Shown: in pieces, positions 16,909 through 25,061 of the stretch
Layout of the letters: every line of letters begins with the position of its first letter
Position numbering within the stretch: the stretch's first letter is position 1
DNA from: Rhodobacter sp.
Lineage (GTDB): Bacteria > Pseudomonadota > Alphaproteobacteria > Rhodobacterales > Rhodobacteraceae
Length of the DNA stretch: 64,000 nt
Reading direction: 5' to 3'
Assembly (NCBI GenBank): GCA_020637595.1
Contig: JACKKE010000002.1
Span: forward strand, 248,001 to 312,000
Made by a program: the position numbers and the translations under genes
Notes under the pieces: generated by a model
Seen by the model: the letters and a program-made list of their open reading frames with translations, nothing else
Told to the model about the DNA's origin: nothing
The model's database searches: none

Positions 16909-17990
16909 GCCAGCCCCAGGTCCGCCAGGATCTGCGCGCGATGCTGGTCGCGCAGCGGGATTTCCGCGGGATCGCGGGCCACCCCGTCAAAGCGCGGCGC
17001 GGGGCGGGGCTGCAACTGGCCCTGCGCCTCGGTCCAGGTGCCGCGGGCGCTCAAATGCGGGTCGGCGGCGGCCTCGTCGGGGGTCAGCACGGGGGCGGCG
17101 CAGGCGTCGGTTCCGGCAAACAGCGCGGTCCAGTGGTCGCGCGGCTGGCTGGCGAAGAGGGTGGTCAGCCGTTCGGTCGCACGGGGCCAGGCGGCGGGGT
17201 CCATCTGGCGGGCGAAATCGGGGTCGCCGGTCAGGCCCATCCGGTCGAGGAAGATCGCGTAGAACTTGGGCTCCAGCGCCTGCACCGAGAAGAACCCGCC
17301 ATCGGCGCAGGCATAGCTGCGCGTCCAGTGCGGCCCGTCGAGGATCGAGGCGCCGCGCGGGCCGGTGAAACTGCCGCCGGGGCGCATGCTCATCAAGAGC
17401 GCCATCATATGCGCCGAGCCATCGACAATCGCCGCATCCACCACCGTGCCCTTGGCGCTGCGCGCCGCCTGCAGGAGGCCCGCCAGCATCCCGGCAACCA
17501 GATAGAGCGCGCCGCCGCCGATGTCACCGACCAGCGTCGGCGGGGTCACCGGCGGCTCGCCGGGCAGCGACGCATACCAGAGCGCCCCGGACAGCGAGAT
17601 ATAATTCAGGTCGTGCCCGGCCTGTGGCGCACGCGGGCCGTCCTGACCCCAGCCCGTCATCCGGCCATAGACGAGGCGCGGGTTCAGCGCGTGGCATTCG
17701 GCCGGGCCCAGGCCCAGACGCTCCATCACCCCCGGGCGCATGCCCTCGATCAACCCGTCTGCGCCGGTGATCAGCGCCTCCAGCACACGGCGGTCGTCCG
17801 GGGCCTTGAGGTCCAGCGCGATCGTCCGCTTGCCGCGGTCCATCAGATTGTGTGTCCCGCCCCCCGCCAGTGGCGGGCCGTCGGGGCGCTGGACGCAGAT
17901 CACCTCGGCGCCCAGATCGGCCAGCATCATCGCGGCAAAGGGACCGGGGCCGATGCCCTCGATCTCGATGATTTTCAGGCCTTCAAGCAT
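16905..17990 (-). CDS. Alpha-methylacyl-CoA racemase (CaiB/BaiF superfamily)
   Basis: Within the family III CoA-transferase fold this 361-residue protein looks like a racemase rather than a transferase. It keeps His126 (QAGHDLNYISLSG), Asp156 (VGDIGGGAL) and a glutamate at 240 (VQALEPKFY), the positions used for proton exchange in mycobacterial alpha-methylacyl-CoA racemase. The likely role is to interconvert 2-methyl branched acyl-CoA epimers so they can enter beta-oxidation. It is coupled to both neighbours: 8-base overlap with the phosphodiesterase gene upstream and 4-base overlap with the oxidoreductase downstream. Confidence 0.9.
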   Translation of the reverse strand: MLEGLKIIEIEGIGPGPFAAMMLADLGAEVICVQRPDGPPLAGGGTHNLMDRGKRTIALDLKAPDDRRVLEALITGADGLIEGMRPGVMERLGLGPAECHALNPRLVYGRMTGWGQDGPRAPQAGHDLNYISLSGALWYASLPGEPPVTPPTLVGDIGGGALYLVAGMLAGLLQAARSAKGTVVDAAIVDGSAHMMALLMSMRPGGSFTGPRGASILDGPHWTRSYACADGGFFSVQALEPKFYAIFLDRMGLTGDPDFARQMDPAAWPRATERLTTLFASQPRDHWTALFAGTDACAAPVLTPDEAAADPHLSARGTWTEAQGQLQPRPAPRFDGVARDPAEIPLRDQHRAQILADLGLA

Positions 17991-18744
17991 CGCGTTCCCT
18001 CCATTGTCCGCGGGTAGTCATCACCGATTTCAGCAGCGTCGGGCGGTCGGTCATCAGCCCGTCAACGCCCATGTCCAGAAGGCGGTGCATTTCGGACTCG
18101 TCGTCGACGATCCACACCTGAACCAGTAAACCCCGGGCATGGGCCGCGCGAACGAAACGCCGCGTCACCACCGGGATGTGGCGAAAGCCCGTGGGCACCT
18201 GCAGCATCTGGAAGCTGTCGGTGGGCAGGGGCAGACCCCAGCCGCGCAGCCAGATGCCCAGCACGCCCCGGTGCGCCGGCGACCAGCACAGGCCGGGACC
18301 GAGCGCCGCGCGCAGACGCGCGGTGCGTGCCGGATTGAAGCTGCCGACGCCGACCCGGGGCAGCGCGCCCATGCGGGCGATCAGCCGGGCCAGGGGCTCG
18401 ACCACGGCGTCGCTTTTCGGCTCGATGTTGACCGACAGGCCCGGCCAGGTTTCCAACAGTTCGGCCAGCCTGGGAATGCCGGCCCCCTGGTGGGTGCGCA
18501 CCGATTGCAGCTCGGCCCAGGTCAGGTCGGCAATGGCGCGCGGGTCGTTGGCCAGCCGCAGCAAGGTCGGATCGTGGTGGATCACCACCTCGCCGTCGCG
18601 GGTCAGGTGCACGTCGGTCTCGACATGCGAGAACCCCAGCGCCACCGCATGGGCAAAGGCGGGCATCGTGTTCTCGTCATTTTCCCGCGACCCGCCACGA
18701 TGGGCGATGGCAAGCGGGCGGGGATGGTCGAGATAGGGGTGCAT
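17983..18744 (-). CDS. Glycerophosphodiester phosphodiesterase
   Basis: Hydrolyses deacylated phospholipid head-group diesters to glycerol 3-phosphate and an alcohol. The 253-residue TIM-barrel protein has LAIAHRGGSRENDENTMPAF, the catalytic HVETDVHLTRDGEVVIHHDPT region with both histidines and acidic metal ligands, and VNIEPK. No signal peptide is seen, so it is cytoplasmic. I use ATG 18744, which begins close to the barrel; a GTG at 18786 overlapping the upstream stop by 4 bases is an alternative. It is second in a four-gene minus-strand set. Confidence 0.92.
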   Translation of the reverse strand: MHPYLDHPRPLAIAHRGGSRENDENTMPAFAHAVALGFSHVETDVHLTRDGEVVIHHDPTLLRLANDPRAIADLTWAELQSVRTHQGAGIPRLAELLETWPGLSVNIEPKSDAVVEPLARLIARMGALPRVGVGSFNPARTARLRAALGPGLCWSPAHRGVLGIWLRGWGLPLPTDSFQMLQVPTGFRHIPVVTRRFVRAAHARGLLVQVWIVDDESEMHRLLDMGVDGLMTDRPTLLKSVMTTRGQWRERDA

Positions 18745-18782
18745 CGCGCCATTCTGCCCGGATTTGACCCTCTGTCGAGATG

Positions 18783-19994
18783 TCACCGCACGGTGGCCGG
18801 ACGCCGCAGGATCCGCCAGGCGAGCGCGAGCAGCAGCAGATAGGCGAAGGCCCCGAACGACACCGTCGCGCGGGCATTGGCGGCGCGCTCTTCCCAGGGC
18901 AGGCCGGCCGAGGCCAGCGCGTGGATCATCCCCCAGCCGCCGGCGACCCAGATCAGCGCCAGCAGCAGGATCTGCTCGACAGTGCTGGCCCGCGCCCGCA
19001 GATCGGCGGCGATCAGCGCCAGTCCCGCGCCGGCGATGGTCATGTCGTAGTCATAGAGATAGGGGCTGACCAGCGCCGAGGCAAAGCAGGCCACCGCCAG
19101 TGCCTGCCGCGAGGGCGCGCCGCGCAGCACCGCGAAGGCGACGGCGATGCAGGCAAGCGCGGCGAGGACCAGTTGCAAGGCCAGCGCCACCGAGGGCGGC
19201 GCCCCGACCGTGTGCATCGCGGCATAGACCGAGGTCATGCGAAACAACGGATAGAACTCGGTCCCCAGCGCCGCGCCGGCCTGATCGACCCCATCGAGAA
19301 AAGCGCGCCAGATCCCCGGGCCAAAGACCAGCGTCGCCAGCGCCGACGAGACCCCCGCCACCGCCACCGCCCGCACCAGCACCCCCCAGCGGCGCGACGC
19401 CAGCGCGTGCACGCCCAGGCCCACGCCGAGATGCGGCTTGATCACCAGCACCCCCAGCGCCCAGCCGGCCGCCCCCCGCCCGCGCAGCGTCAGCAGGCAG
19501 AAGAGCGCCATCAGCCCGCCGGTCAGAAAGGAATTCTGCCCGATCGTCGCGCTGACATAGATCGGCGGCGCCAGCGCCAGCAGCACCGCCGGCAGCTGCA
19601 CCCCGGCCAGCCGCGCCAGCGCCCAGAGGTAGAAGGCCAGCGTCAGCGCGGTGAACAGCCCATAGGCGATGCCGCGCGGGGCCAGCGGAAAGGCGAAGGT
19701 CAGCAGATCGAACTGCGGCGGGTAGGTCCAGGGCATGAACCCCTGATGCCCGACCAGATCGTGCTGGATCGCGGCCATGACGGCGGTGTCATGGGCCTCG
19801 GCCGCGCGGCCCTCCCAGGCCAGTTGCCCGGTGATGTAGAAGGCATCGAAATCGACCAGCACGTTGTCGGTGCCGACCGCCGGCAACAGCAGCGCCGATT
19901 GCCAGATCGCCCAGAAGAAGAAGGCGATCAGCAGCCCGGCGAGGATGCGCGCCGCGCGTTGCCGGAGCGGCGGGGAGGAAGGGGGCGGTTGCAT
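18783..19994 (-). CDS. Glycosyltransferase 87 (DUF2029) family membrane protein
   Basis: A 403-residue polytopic membrane protein with about ten hydrophobic segments. The acidic loop after the first segment (DFDAFYITGQLAWEG) and the luminal-side motif FMPWTYPPQFDLL match GT-C fold mannosyltransferase-like proteins of family 87, which use polyprenyl-phosphate sugars. The acceptor is unknown. It heads the set GT87, phosphodiesterase, racemase, amine oxidase; the next reading frame starts at or just after its stop. The grouping does not suggest one pathway. Confidence 0.82.
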   Translation of the reverse strand: MQPPPSSPPLRQRAARILAGLLIAFFFWAIWQSALLLPAVGTDNVLVDFDAFYITGQLAWEGRAAEAHDTAVMAAIQHDLVGHQGFMPWTYPPQFDLLTFAFPLAPRGIAYGLFTALTLAFYLWALARLAGVQLPAVLLALAPPIYVSATIGQNSFLTGGLMALFCLLTLRGRGAAGWALGVLVIKPHLGVGLGVHALASRRWGVLVRAVAVAGVSSALATLVFGPGIWRAFLDGVDQAGAALGTEFYPLFRMTSVYAAMHTVGAPPSVALALQLVLAALACIAVAFAVLRGAPSRQALAVACFASALVSPYLYDYDMTIAGAGLALIAADLRARASTVEQILLLALIWVAGGWGMIHALASAGLPWEERAANARATVSFGAFAYLLLLALAWRILRRPATVR

Positions 19995-20079
19995 CGGGGC
20001 ACCGGAACTGGGAACGGAGCGCCAGACTAGCGGCGGGGCCGGAGGCTGGCAACGGGGCCGCGGGATGGTGGGGGCAGAT

Positions 20080-20101
20080 GCGTATTTGAAACAAGGTGAA
20101 A
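20080..20101 (+). repeat. Dispersed element, family S, copy 3
   Basis: GCGTATTTGAAACAAGGTGA plus AA, the most diverged family S copy (CAAGGTGAAA instead of CAAGATGAAA). It lies between the divergent GT87 and trpC genes, about 90 bp before the trpC start, so it is not a gene-end element here. Confidence 0.45.
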
Positions 20102-20193
20102 GGGCAGGGAGGGCGGCGCTGATGGGGTGGGCGCGAGACTTTCCTTTGCCGACGAGCCGCGCTAGTCAGGAGGCCGACAAGGAGACGCCGGAC

Positions 20194-20994
20194 ATGAGCA
20201 CCATTCTCGACCGCATCAAGGCCTACAAGCTGGAGGAGGTCGCTGCCGCCAAGGCCGCGCGTCCGCTGTCCGGGGTTGAGGCCGAGGCGCGCGCGCAGGC
20301 GGCGCCGCGCGGTTTCGAAGCGGCGCTGCGGGCGGCCAGTGCGACCGGCTATGGCCTGATCGCCGAGATCAAGAAGGCGAGCCCCTCGAAGGGTCTGATC
20401 CGCGCCGATTTCGACCCGCCGGCGCTGGCGCGGGCGTATCAGGCGGGGGGGGCGACCTGTCTGAGCGTCTTGACCGACACGCCCAGCTTTCAGGGCGCGC
20501 CCGAGTTCCTGAAGGCGGCGCGGGCGGCGGTGTCGCTGCCCTGCCTGCGCAAGGATTTCCTTTATGACACCTATCAGGTGGCCGAGGCGCGCGCCTGGGG
20601 GGCGGATTGCATTCTGATCATCATGGCTTCGGTCAGCGATGCGCAGGCGGCCGAGCTGGAAGACGCGGCGCTGGGCTGGGGCATGGATGTGCTGATCGAG
20701 GTGCATGACGGGGCCGAGCTGGACCGCGCGCTGGCGCTGAAATCGCCGCTGGTGGGGATCAACAACCGCAACCTGAACACCTTTGAGACGACGCTGGAGA
20801 CGACGCGCAGCCTGGCCGCGCGGGTGCCCGCCGAGCGTCTGCTGGTCAGCGAGAGCGGCCTTTTCACCCCCGCCGATCTGGCCGACATGGCACAGCACGG
20901 CGCGCGCTGCTTCCTGATCGGTGAAAGCCTGATGCGGAAAGACGATGTCGAGGCGGCGACGCGGGCGCTGCTGGCGGGTGCGGTGGCGCCATGA
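20194..20994 (+). CDS. trpC: Indole-3-glycerol-phosphate synthase
   Basis: Closes the indole ring in tryptophan synthesis. The 266-residue TIM barrel shows the catalytic-lysine motif IAEIKKASPSKG, LSVLTDTPSFQG, LRKDFLYDTYQV, INNRNLNTFET and VSESGLFTP. A GGAG lies 8-9 bases before ATG 20194. The stop overlaps moaC by 4 bases (ATGA). The order trpC-moaC-(x)-moeA-lexA is typical of Rhodobacterales; trpD and trpG are not in the window. Confidence 0.96.
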   Translation: MSTILDRIKAYKLEEVAAAKAARPLSGVEAEARAQAAPRGFEAALRAASATGYGLIAEIKKASPSKGLIRADFDPPALARAYQAGGATCLSVLTDTPSFQGAPEFLKAARAAVSLPCLRKDFLYDTYQVAEARAWGADCILIIMASVSDAQAAELEDAALGWGMDVLIEVHDGAELDRALALKSPLVGINNRNLNTFETTLETTRSLAARVPAERLLVSESGLFTPADLADMAQHGARCFLIGESLMRKDDVEAATRALLAGAVAP

Positions 20995-21476
20995 GCGGGC
21001 TCACGCATTTCGACGAGCAGGGCCGGGCGGTGATGGTCGATGTGTCCGACAAGGCGGTGACGCAGCGCGTGGCGGTGGCCTCCGCGCATGTGGTGATGCA
21101 GCCGGGGACGCTGGCGCATGTGCTGGCCGGCACCGCCAAGAAGGGCGATGTGCTGGGTGTGGCGCGGCTGGCCGGGATCATGGCGGCCAAGAAGACCTCG
21201 GACCTGATCCCGCTGTGCCACCCGCTGCCGATCACCAAGGTGTCCGTCGATCTGGTGGCGGATGAAACCCTGCCCGGCGTGCGCATCCGGGCCGAGGTCA
21301 AGACCACCGGCCAGACCGGGGTCGAGATGGAGGCGCTGACCGCCGCCTCGGTCGCAGCGTTGACGGTCTATGACATGCTCAAGGCCGTCGAGAAGGGCAT
21401 GGAGATCGGCGGCATCGCGGTGCTGCGCAAGGAAGGTGGCAAGTCGGGGACATATGAGCGGGAGGGTGGGGCATGA
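20991..21476 (+). CDS. moaC: Cyclic pyranopterin monophosphate synthase (MoaC)
   Basis: Second step of molybdenum cofactor synthesis, forming cPMP after MoaA. The 161-residue protein includes KKGDVLGVARLAGIMAAKKT, SDLIPLCHPLPITKV, VEMEALTAASVAALTVYDM and the catalytic lysine region MLKAVEKGMEIGGIAVLRKEGGKSG. It overlaps trpC upstream and the GIY-YIG gene downstream by 4 bases each. In the related gene order moeA would normally follow directly. Confidence 0.96.
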   Translation: MSGLTHFDEQGRAVMVDVSDKAVTQRVAVASAHVVMQPGTLAHVLAGTAKKGDVLGVARLAGIMAAKKTSDLIPLCHPLPITKVSVDLVADETLPGVRIRAEVKTTGQTGVEMEALTAASVAALTVYDMLKAVEKGMEIGGIAVLRKEGGKSGTYEREGGA

Positions 21477-22372
21477 TCACGCCGGGCCGGTCGCTGGAGC
21501 TCTATTTCATCGACGGGCGACCGGATGGGATGCTGACGGCAGAAGTGTTCAACTGGACCGGCCATGTCTTGCGCGTGCCTCGCACCCAATTGCGAGAGGC
21601 ATTGGCACGGAGCGAGGCCGCAAACACAGGGGTATACTTGCTGTTCGGTGAGATTGAGGGACGGACCCGGCTCTATGTCGGAGAGGCCGAAGTGCTCGCC
21701 GACCGGCTTCGCGACCATGCGGTGAAAAAAGACTGGTGGGATGACGCGGTGCTGATCACGACGGCCGGGGACGCTCTGCACAAGGCACATGTCAAATACT
21801 TAGAGGCTCGGCTGGTCGAAATTGCCCGCGATGTAGGGGCGGCCGAGTTGGAGAACGGCAACACTCCGACCCGAAGCAGCCTGTCCGAGGCCCATACCGC
21901 CAACATGGAGTCATTCCTCGACACCCTGATGATGGTGTTGCCAGCGATCCGGATTGATGCGTTCTTGAACAAGAAGCGAACCATTCCACCGAAGAACGGA
22001 GAGCGCATACTCCAGTCTGAGCCCGTGTTTCAATTCTCTTTGGCGCGCCACAACGTTTCAGCCCGCGCCGTGCTCAGGAATGGCGAGATGATCCTTCTCG
22101 CAGGAGCCCGTGTTCGTTCCCACTGGGTAGGGAACGTCAATCATGTGCAAGGTTACATAGCCCTGCGTGCTGAGTTAGTGGACAACGGAACGATCGTGAG
22201 CGATGGCGAAGGTGCGAGGACCGCTCTGGACTACGCGTTTTCTAGTCCGTCTGCCGCCGCAGCAATTGTGGCAGGAACAGCTCGAAACGGGCGAACCGAC
22301 TGGATCCACACCGAAACTGGCCAGACCTATGCCGAGTGGGAAGCCGCTCAACTGACAAAGGACACAGCATGA
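21473..22372 (+). CDS. GIY-YIG nuclease family protein with C-terminal DUF4357
   Basis: A 299-residue protein placed between moaC and moeA. The N-terminal GIY-YIG core has GVYLLFG (53-59), RLYVGEAE (67-74), the arginine in LADRLRDH and the metal-binding glutamate in VKYLEARLVEIA (Glu111). The C-terminal DUF4357 ends SPSAAAAIVAGTARNGRTDW then a TGQTYAEW motif; this domain often follows nuclease or restriction-related modules. GC content falls near 50 percent in places (for example 21961-22020) against about 68 percent around it, suggesting transfer. Yet it overlaps both neighbours by an exact ATGA, so it is translated as part of the molybdenum cofactor operon. A DNA-cutting or defence role is inference. 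Confidence 0.88.
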   Translation: MITPGRSLELYFIDGRPDGMLTAEVFNWTGHVLRVPRTQLREALARSEAANTGVYLLFGEIEGRTRLYVGEAEVLADRLRDHAVKKDWWDDAVLITTAGDALHKAHVKYLEARLVEIARDVGAAELENGNTPTRSSLSEAHTANMESFLDTLMMVLPAIRIDAFLNKKRTIPPKNGERILQSEPVFQFSLARHNVSARAVLRNGEMILLAGARVRSHWVGNVNHVQGYIALRAELVDNGTIVSDGEGARTALDYAFSSPSAAAAIVAGTARNGRTDWIHTETGQTYAEWEAAQLTKDTA

Positions 22373-23547
22373 TCACCGTCGACGAGGCGTTGGGCCGGAT
22401 TTTCGCGTTGTGCACGCCGATGCCGGTCGAGGCGGTGCCGCTGGCGCAGGCGGCGAACCGGGTGTTGGCGCGGCCGGTGGTGGCGCGGCGCGATCAGCCG
22501 CCGTTTGCGGCCTCGGCAATGGACGGATACGCCGTCAAGGGGCCGGTGGCGGTGGGGCAGTCCTTTACCGTGGTGGGCGAGGCCGGTGCGGGCAATGCCT
22601 TTGCCGGGGCGCTGGGCCCGGGGCAGGCGCTGCGGATCTTCACCGGCGCGCCGGTGCCCGAGGGGGCGGATACCGTCGTCATCCAAGAGGATGTGACGCG
22701 CGAGGGTGACACGATCACTCTGCAGCCCGGGTTGGGCGCGGGCACCAACATCCGCCCTGCCGGCAACGATTTCCGCGCGGGCGATGCGCTGACCGCGCCA
22801 CGCAGGCTGAGGCCGGTGGACCTGGGGCTGATCGCCTCGATGAACGTGGCCGAGGTGCCGGTGCATCGTCGCCCGGTGGTGGCGATCATCGCCACCGGCG
22901 ATGAGCTGGTGATGCCGGGCGAGGAACCGGCGGCGGATCAAATCGTCGCCAGTTCGGTCTTTGCGCTGAAGGCGATGGTCGAGGCCGAGGGGGCCGAGAC
23001 CCGCATCCTGCCGATCGCCCGGGACAGTGTCGAGCAGTTGACGGCGGTGCTGACGATGGCGCGCGGTGCGGATGTGATCGTCACGCTGGGCGGGGCCTCG
23101 GTCGGCGACCACGATCTGGTGGCGCCGGTGACACAGTCGCTGGGGGCCGAGCGCGCGTTCTACAAGATCGCCATGCGGCCGGGCAAACCGCTGATGGCGG
23201 GGCGGCTGTTCGAGGCGCTGATGGTCGGGCTGCCGGGGAACCCGGTGTCGGCCCTGGTCTGCGCGCAGCTCTTCCTGCTGCCGGCGATCCGGGCGCTTCT
23301 GGGGCTGGGCAGCTGGCCCGCACCGACGAAGACCGCGCTGCTGGCCGCGCCGGTGGCGGCGAACGGGCCGCGGGCGCATTACATGCGCGCGGTGCTGGAA
23401 CCCGAGGGGCGGATCCGTGCCCTGGCGCGGCAGGACAGCGCGCTGGTCGGTGTGCTGGCGCAGGCCGATGCGCTGCTGATCCGGCCGATCGGTGATCCCG
23501 AGCGGCCCGAGGGGCACGCGGTGCGCTACCTGCCGTTGCAGGCTTGA
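22369..23547 (+). CDS. moeA: Molybdopterin molybdotransferase (MoeA)
   Basis: Inserts molybdate into adenylylated molybdopterin in the last step of cofactor synthesis. The 392-residue protein has SAMDGYAVKG, FTGAPVPEGADTVVIQED, IATGDELVMPGE, the MPT-binding TLGGASVGDHDLV, MRPGKPLMAG and GLPGNPVSALVC. ATG 22369 overlaps the GIY-YIG stop. Its last codons contain the TTGACA of the lexA promoter. Confidence 0.96.
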   Translation: MITVDEALGRIFALCTPMPVEAVPLAQAANRVLARPVVARRDQPPFAASAMDGYAVKGPVAVGQSFTVVGEAGAGNAFAGALGPGQALRIFTGAPVPEGADTVVIQEDVTREGDTITLQPGLGAGTNIRPAGNDFRAGDALTAPRRLRPVDLGLIASMNVAEVPVHRRPVVAIIATGDELVMPGEEPAADQIVASSVFALKAMVEAEGAETRILPIARDSVEQLTAVLTMARGADVIVTLGGASVGDHDLVAPVTQSLGAERAFYKIAMRPGKPLMAGRLFEALMVGLPGNPVSALVCAQLFLLPAIRALLGLGSWPAPTKTALLAAPVAANGPRAHYMRAVLEPEGRIRALARQDSALVGVLAQADALLIRPIGDPERPEGHAVRYLPLQA

Positions 23548-23584
23548 CAGGGCTTGGGGAACGTGAGTAGAACTTAGGGTGAAC
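23544..23584 (+). promoter_or_regulatory. lexA promoter with three GAAC half-sites (SOS boxes)
   Basis: GAAC occurs at 23559, 23570 and 23581, each separated by exactly 7 bases. This gives two overlapping copies of the alphaproteobacterial SOS box GAAC-N7-GAAC. A TTGACA at 23544 with TAGAAC at 23568 (18-bp spacer) is the best promoter match, so LexA would cover the -10 region and downstream. The TTGACA overlaps the moeA stop codon. Autorepression of lexA is the expected result. Confidence 0.85.
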
Positions 23585-23611
23585 TTTTCCGGTCCACCGG
23601 TGGAGGCCCCC

Positions 23612-24301
23612 ATGCTCACGCGCAAGCAACTCGAACTTCTGGAACTGATCGACACCCGGCTGAGACGCGACGGGGTGCCGCCCTCGTTCGACGAGATGAA
23701 GGATGCGCTGAACCTGCGCTCGAAGTCCGGGATCCATCGGCTGATCACGGCGCTGGAGGAACGCGGTTTCATCCGCCGGCTGGCGCATCGCGCCCGCGCC
23801 ATCGAGGTGGTGCGCATGCCCGAGGCGCTGGAAGCCCGCGCACCGGTGGTGATCGAGGGCGGTGCGCGCCCTGCGCCTGTGGCGCCCGCGCGCGCCATGC
23901 CGGTGACCGAGGTGCACGCGATGGAACTGCCGGTGATGGGCCGCATCGCCGCGGGCACGCCGATCGAGGCGCTGTCGGAAATCTCGCACCACGTTGCGGT
24001 GCCGGGCTCGATGTTGTCGGGGCGGGGCAACCATTACGCGCTGGAAGTGCGCGGCGATTCAATGATCGAGGCCGGGATCAACGACGGCGATATCGTGGTG
24101 ATCCGCGAGCAGACAACCGCCGAGAACGGCGATATCGTCGTGGCCTTGGTCGAAGGGCATGAGGCGACGCTGAAACGCTTCCGCCGGATGCGCGGGATGA
24201 TCGCGCTGGAAGCGGCGAACCCAGCCTATGAGACGCGCATGCTGCGCGACGATCAGGTGCAGGTGCAGGGCCGGCTGGTCGGGCTGATCCGCAGCTATTG
24301 A
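23612..24301 (+). CDS. lexA: LexA repressor
   Basis: Represses SOS genes and is self-cleaved when RecA filaments form. The 229-residue protein has an N-terminal winged helix (MLTRKQLELLELIDTRL..., recognition helix around KSGIHRLITALEERGF), the cleavage site Ala114-Gly115 in RIAAGTP, the nucleophile Ser150 in VRGDSMIEAGI and Lys188 in EATLKRF. A linker of about 35 residues rich in Ala and Pro is typical of alphaproteobacterial LexA. GGTGGAGG lies about 6 bases before ATG 23612. Tandem SOS boxes lie 28-53 bp upstream. Confidence 0.97.
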   Translation: MLTRKQLELLELIDTRLRRDGVPPSFDEMKDALNLRSKSGIHRLITALEERGFIRRLAHRARAIEVVRMPEALEARAPVVIEGGARPAPVAPARAMPVTEVHAMELPVMGRIAAGTPIEALSEISHHVAVPGSMLSGRGNHYALEVRGDSMIEAGINDGDIVVIREQTTAENGDIVVALVEGHEATLKRFRRMRGMIALEAANPAYETRMLRDDQVQVQGRLVGLIRSY

Positions 24302-25061
24302 CGCGAGGTCCGGCCGGCGGGTGCGATCGGCGGCATTTCCGGGGGCTCGATTGCCCGGCACGGCGGTGCTCGAGCCTCAGCAGCGTGCTGTTTGTGGTGG
24401 CGGGGGCCGGGTGTCATCTGTGGCCGCATGCGCGCCGTGATCGGAGGTAAAGGGGCGCTGCCCCTCTGCGCCTGCGGCGCATTCACCCCGGGATATTTTC
24501 GACGCAAAGATGGGGGAGAGCTGGCCTGCCACGAGCCTTTCATCGAGCCGTGACCGGATCGGTTCGTGCCGTTTACAGAGGGCACGGGCGCGATTGCCGG
24601 GCGAGGTTTGCGGCCCCGTTGCGGCGGTGACGCCGTCGTCTCGACGGGTTTGAAGCACGAGGTCTGAGCCGCGTCGCATCCGGTTCGGGTCGCGCGCGCC
24701 GTGGGTGCCGTTGCGTCGACGGGATTGAGGCGCAGGGTTCGGGATGGGTCATGCCAAGGGGGCTGAGCGCCTTCCGATGGCGCAAGGTTGTGCCAGATGC
24801 GGGGCGCGCACGCGCGCTCTTCGGGCGGCGCCTGTGCTTGGAGATCCTGGAGGCAAAAAGGGGCGCCGGTGTTCGGGCCGAACGCGCAGCCCCCGTTGAT
24901 GGTGTCAGACGTCCTCCAGCAAGGCGCTGTCTGGCCGGGAAATCGGGGCGTCAGGCGGGTGCAGGGTGGCGATGGCCTGTCCGGCACATCTCTGCCGGCA
25001 GGGTTTGCGCGGCGCACCGGGCGGACGGCGCGGAATGCCGGTGAAGGCGGTCGGTGGCCGC
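24302..25061. other. Gene-free stretch of about 760 bp after lexA
   Basis: Longest non-coding interval in the window, between the convergent lexA and dapE genes. The left third holds a GGGGCGC/GCGCCTGCGGCGC hairpin region and a family R repeat at 24489. Further right is an imperfect direct repeat: GCCGTCGTCTCGACGGG at 24632 and GCCGTTGCGTCGACGGG at 24707, each followed by (T/A)TTGA(A/G)GC. The open frames here on both strands resemble no family and look like GC-driven noise. No RNA gene is recognised; a decayed gene or island scar is possible. Confidence 0.5.
24489..24511 (+). repeat. Dispersed element, family R, copy 4
   Basis: CGGGATATTTTCGACGCAAA then GAT. It is in sense orientation about 190 bp after lexA and follows GGGGCGCTGCCCC and GCGCCTGCGGCGC inverted repeats. 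Confidence 0.85.
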
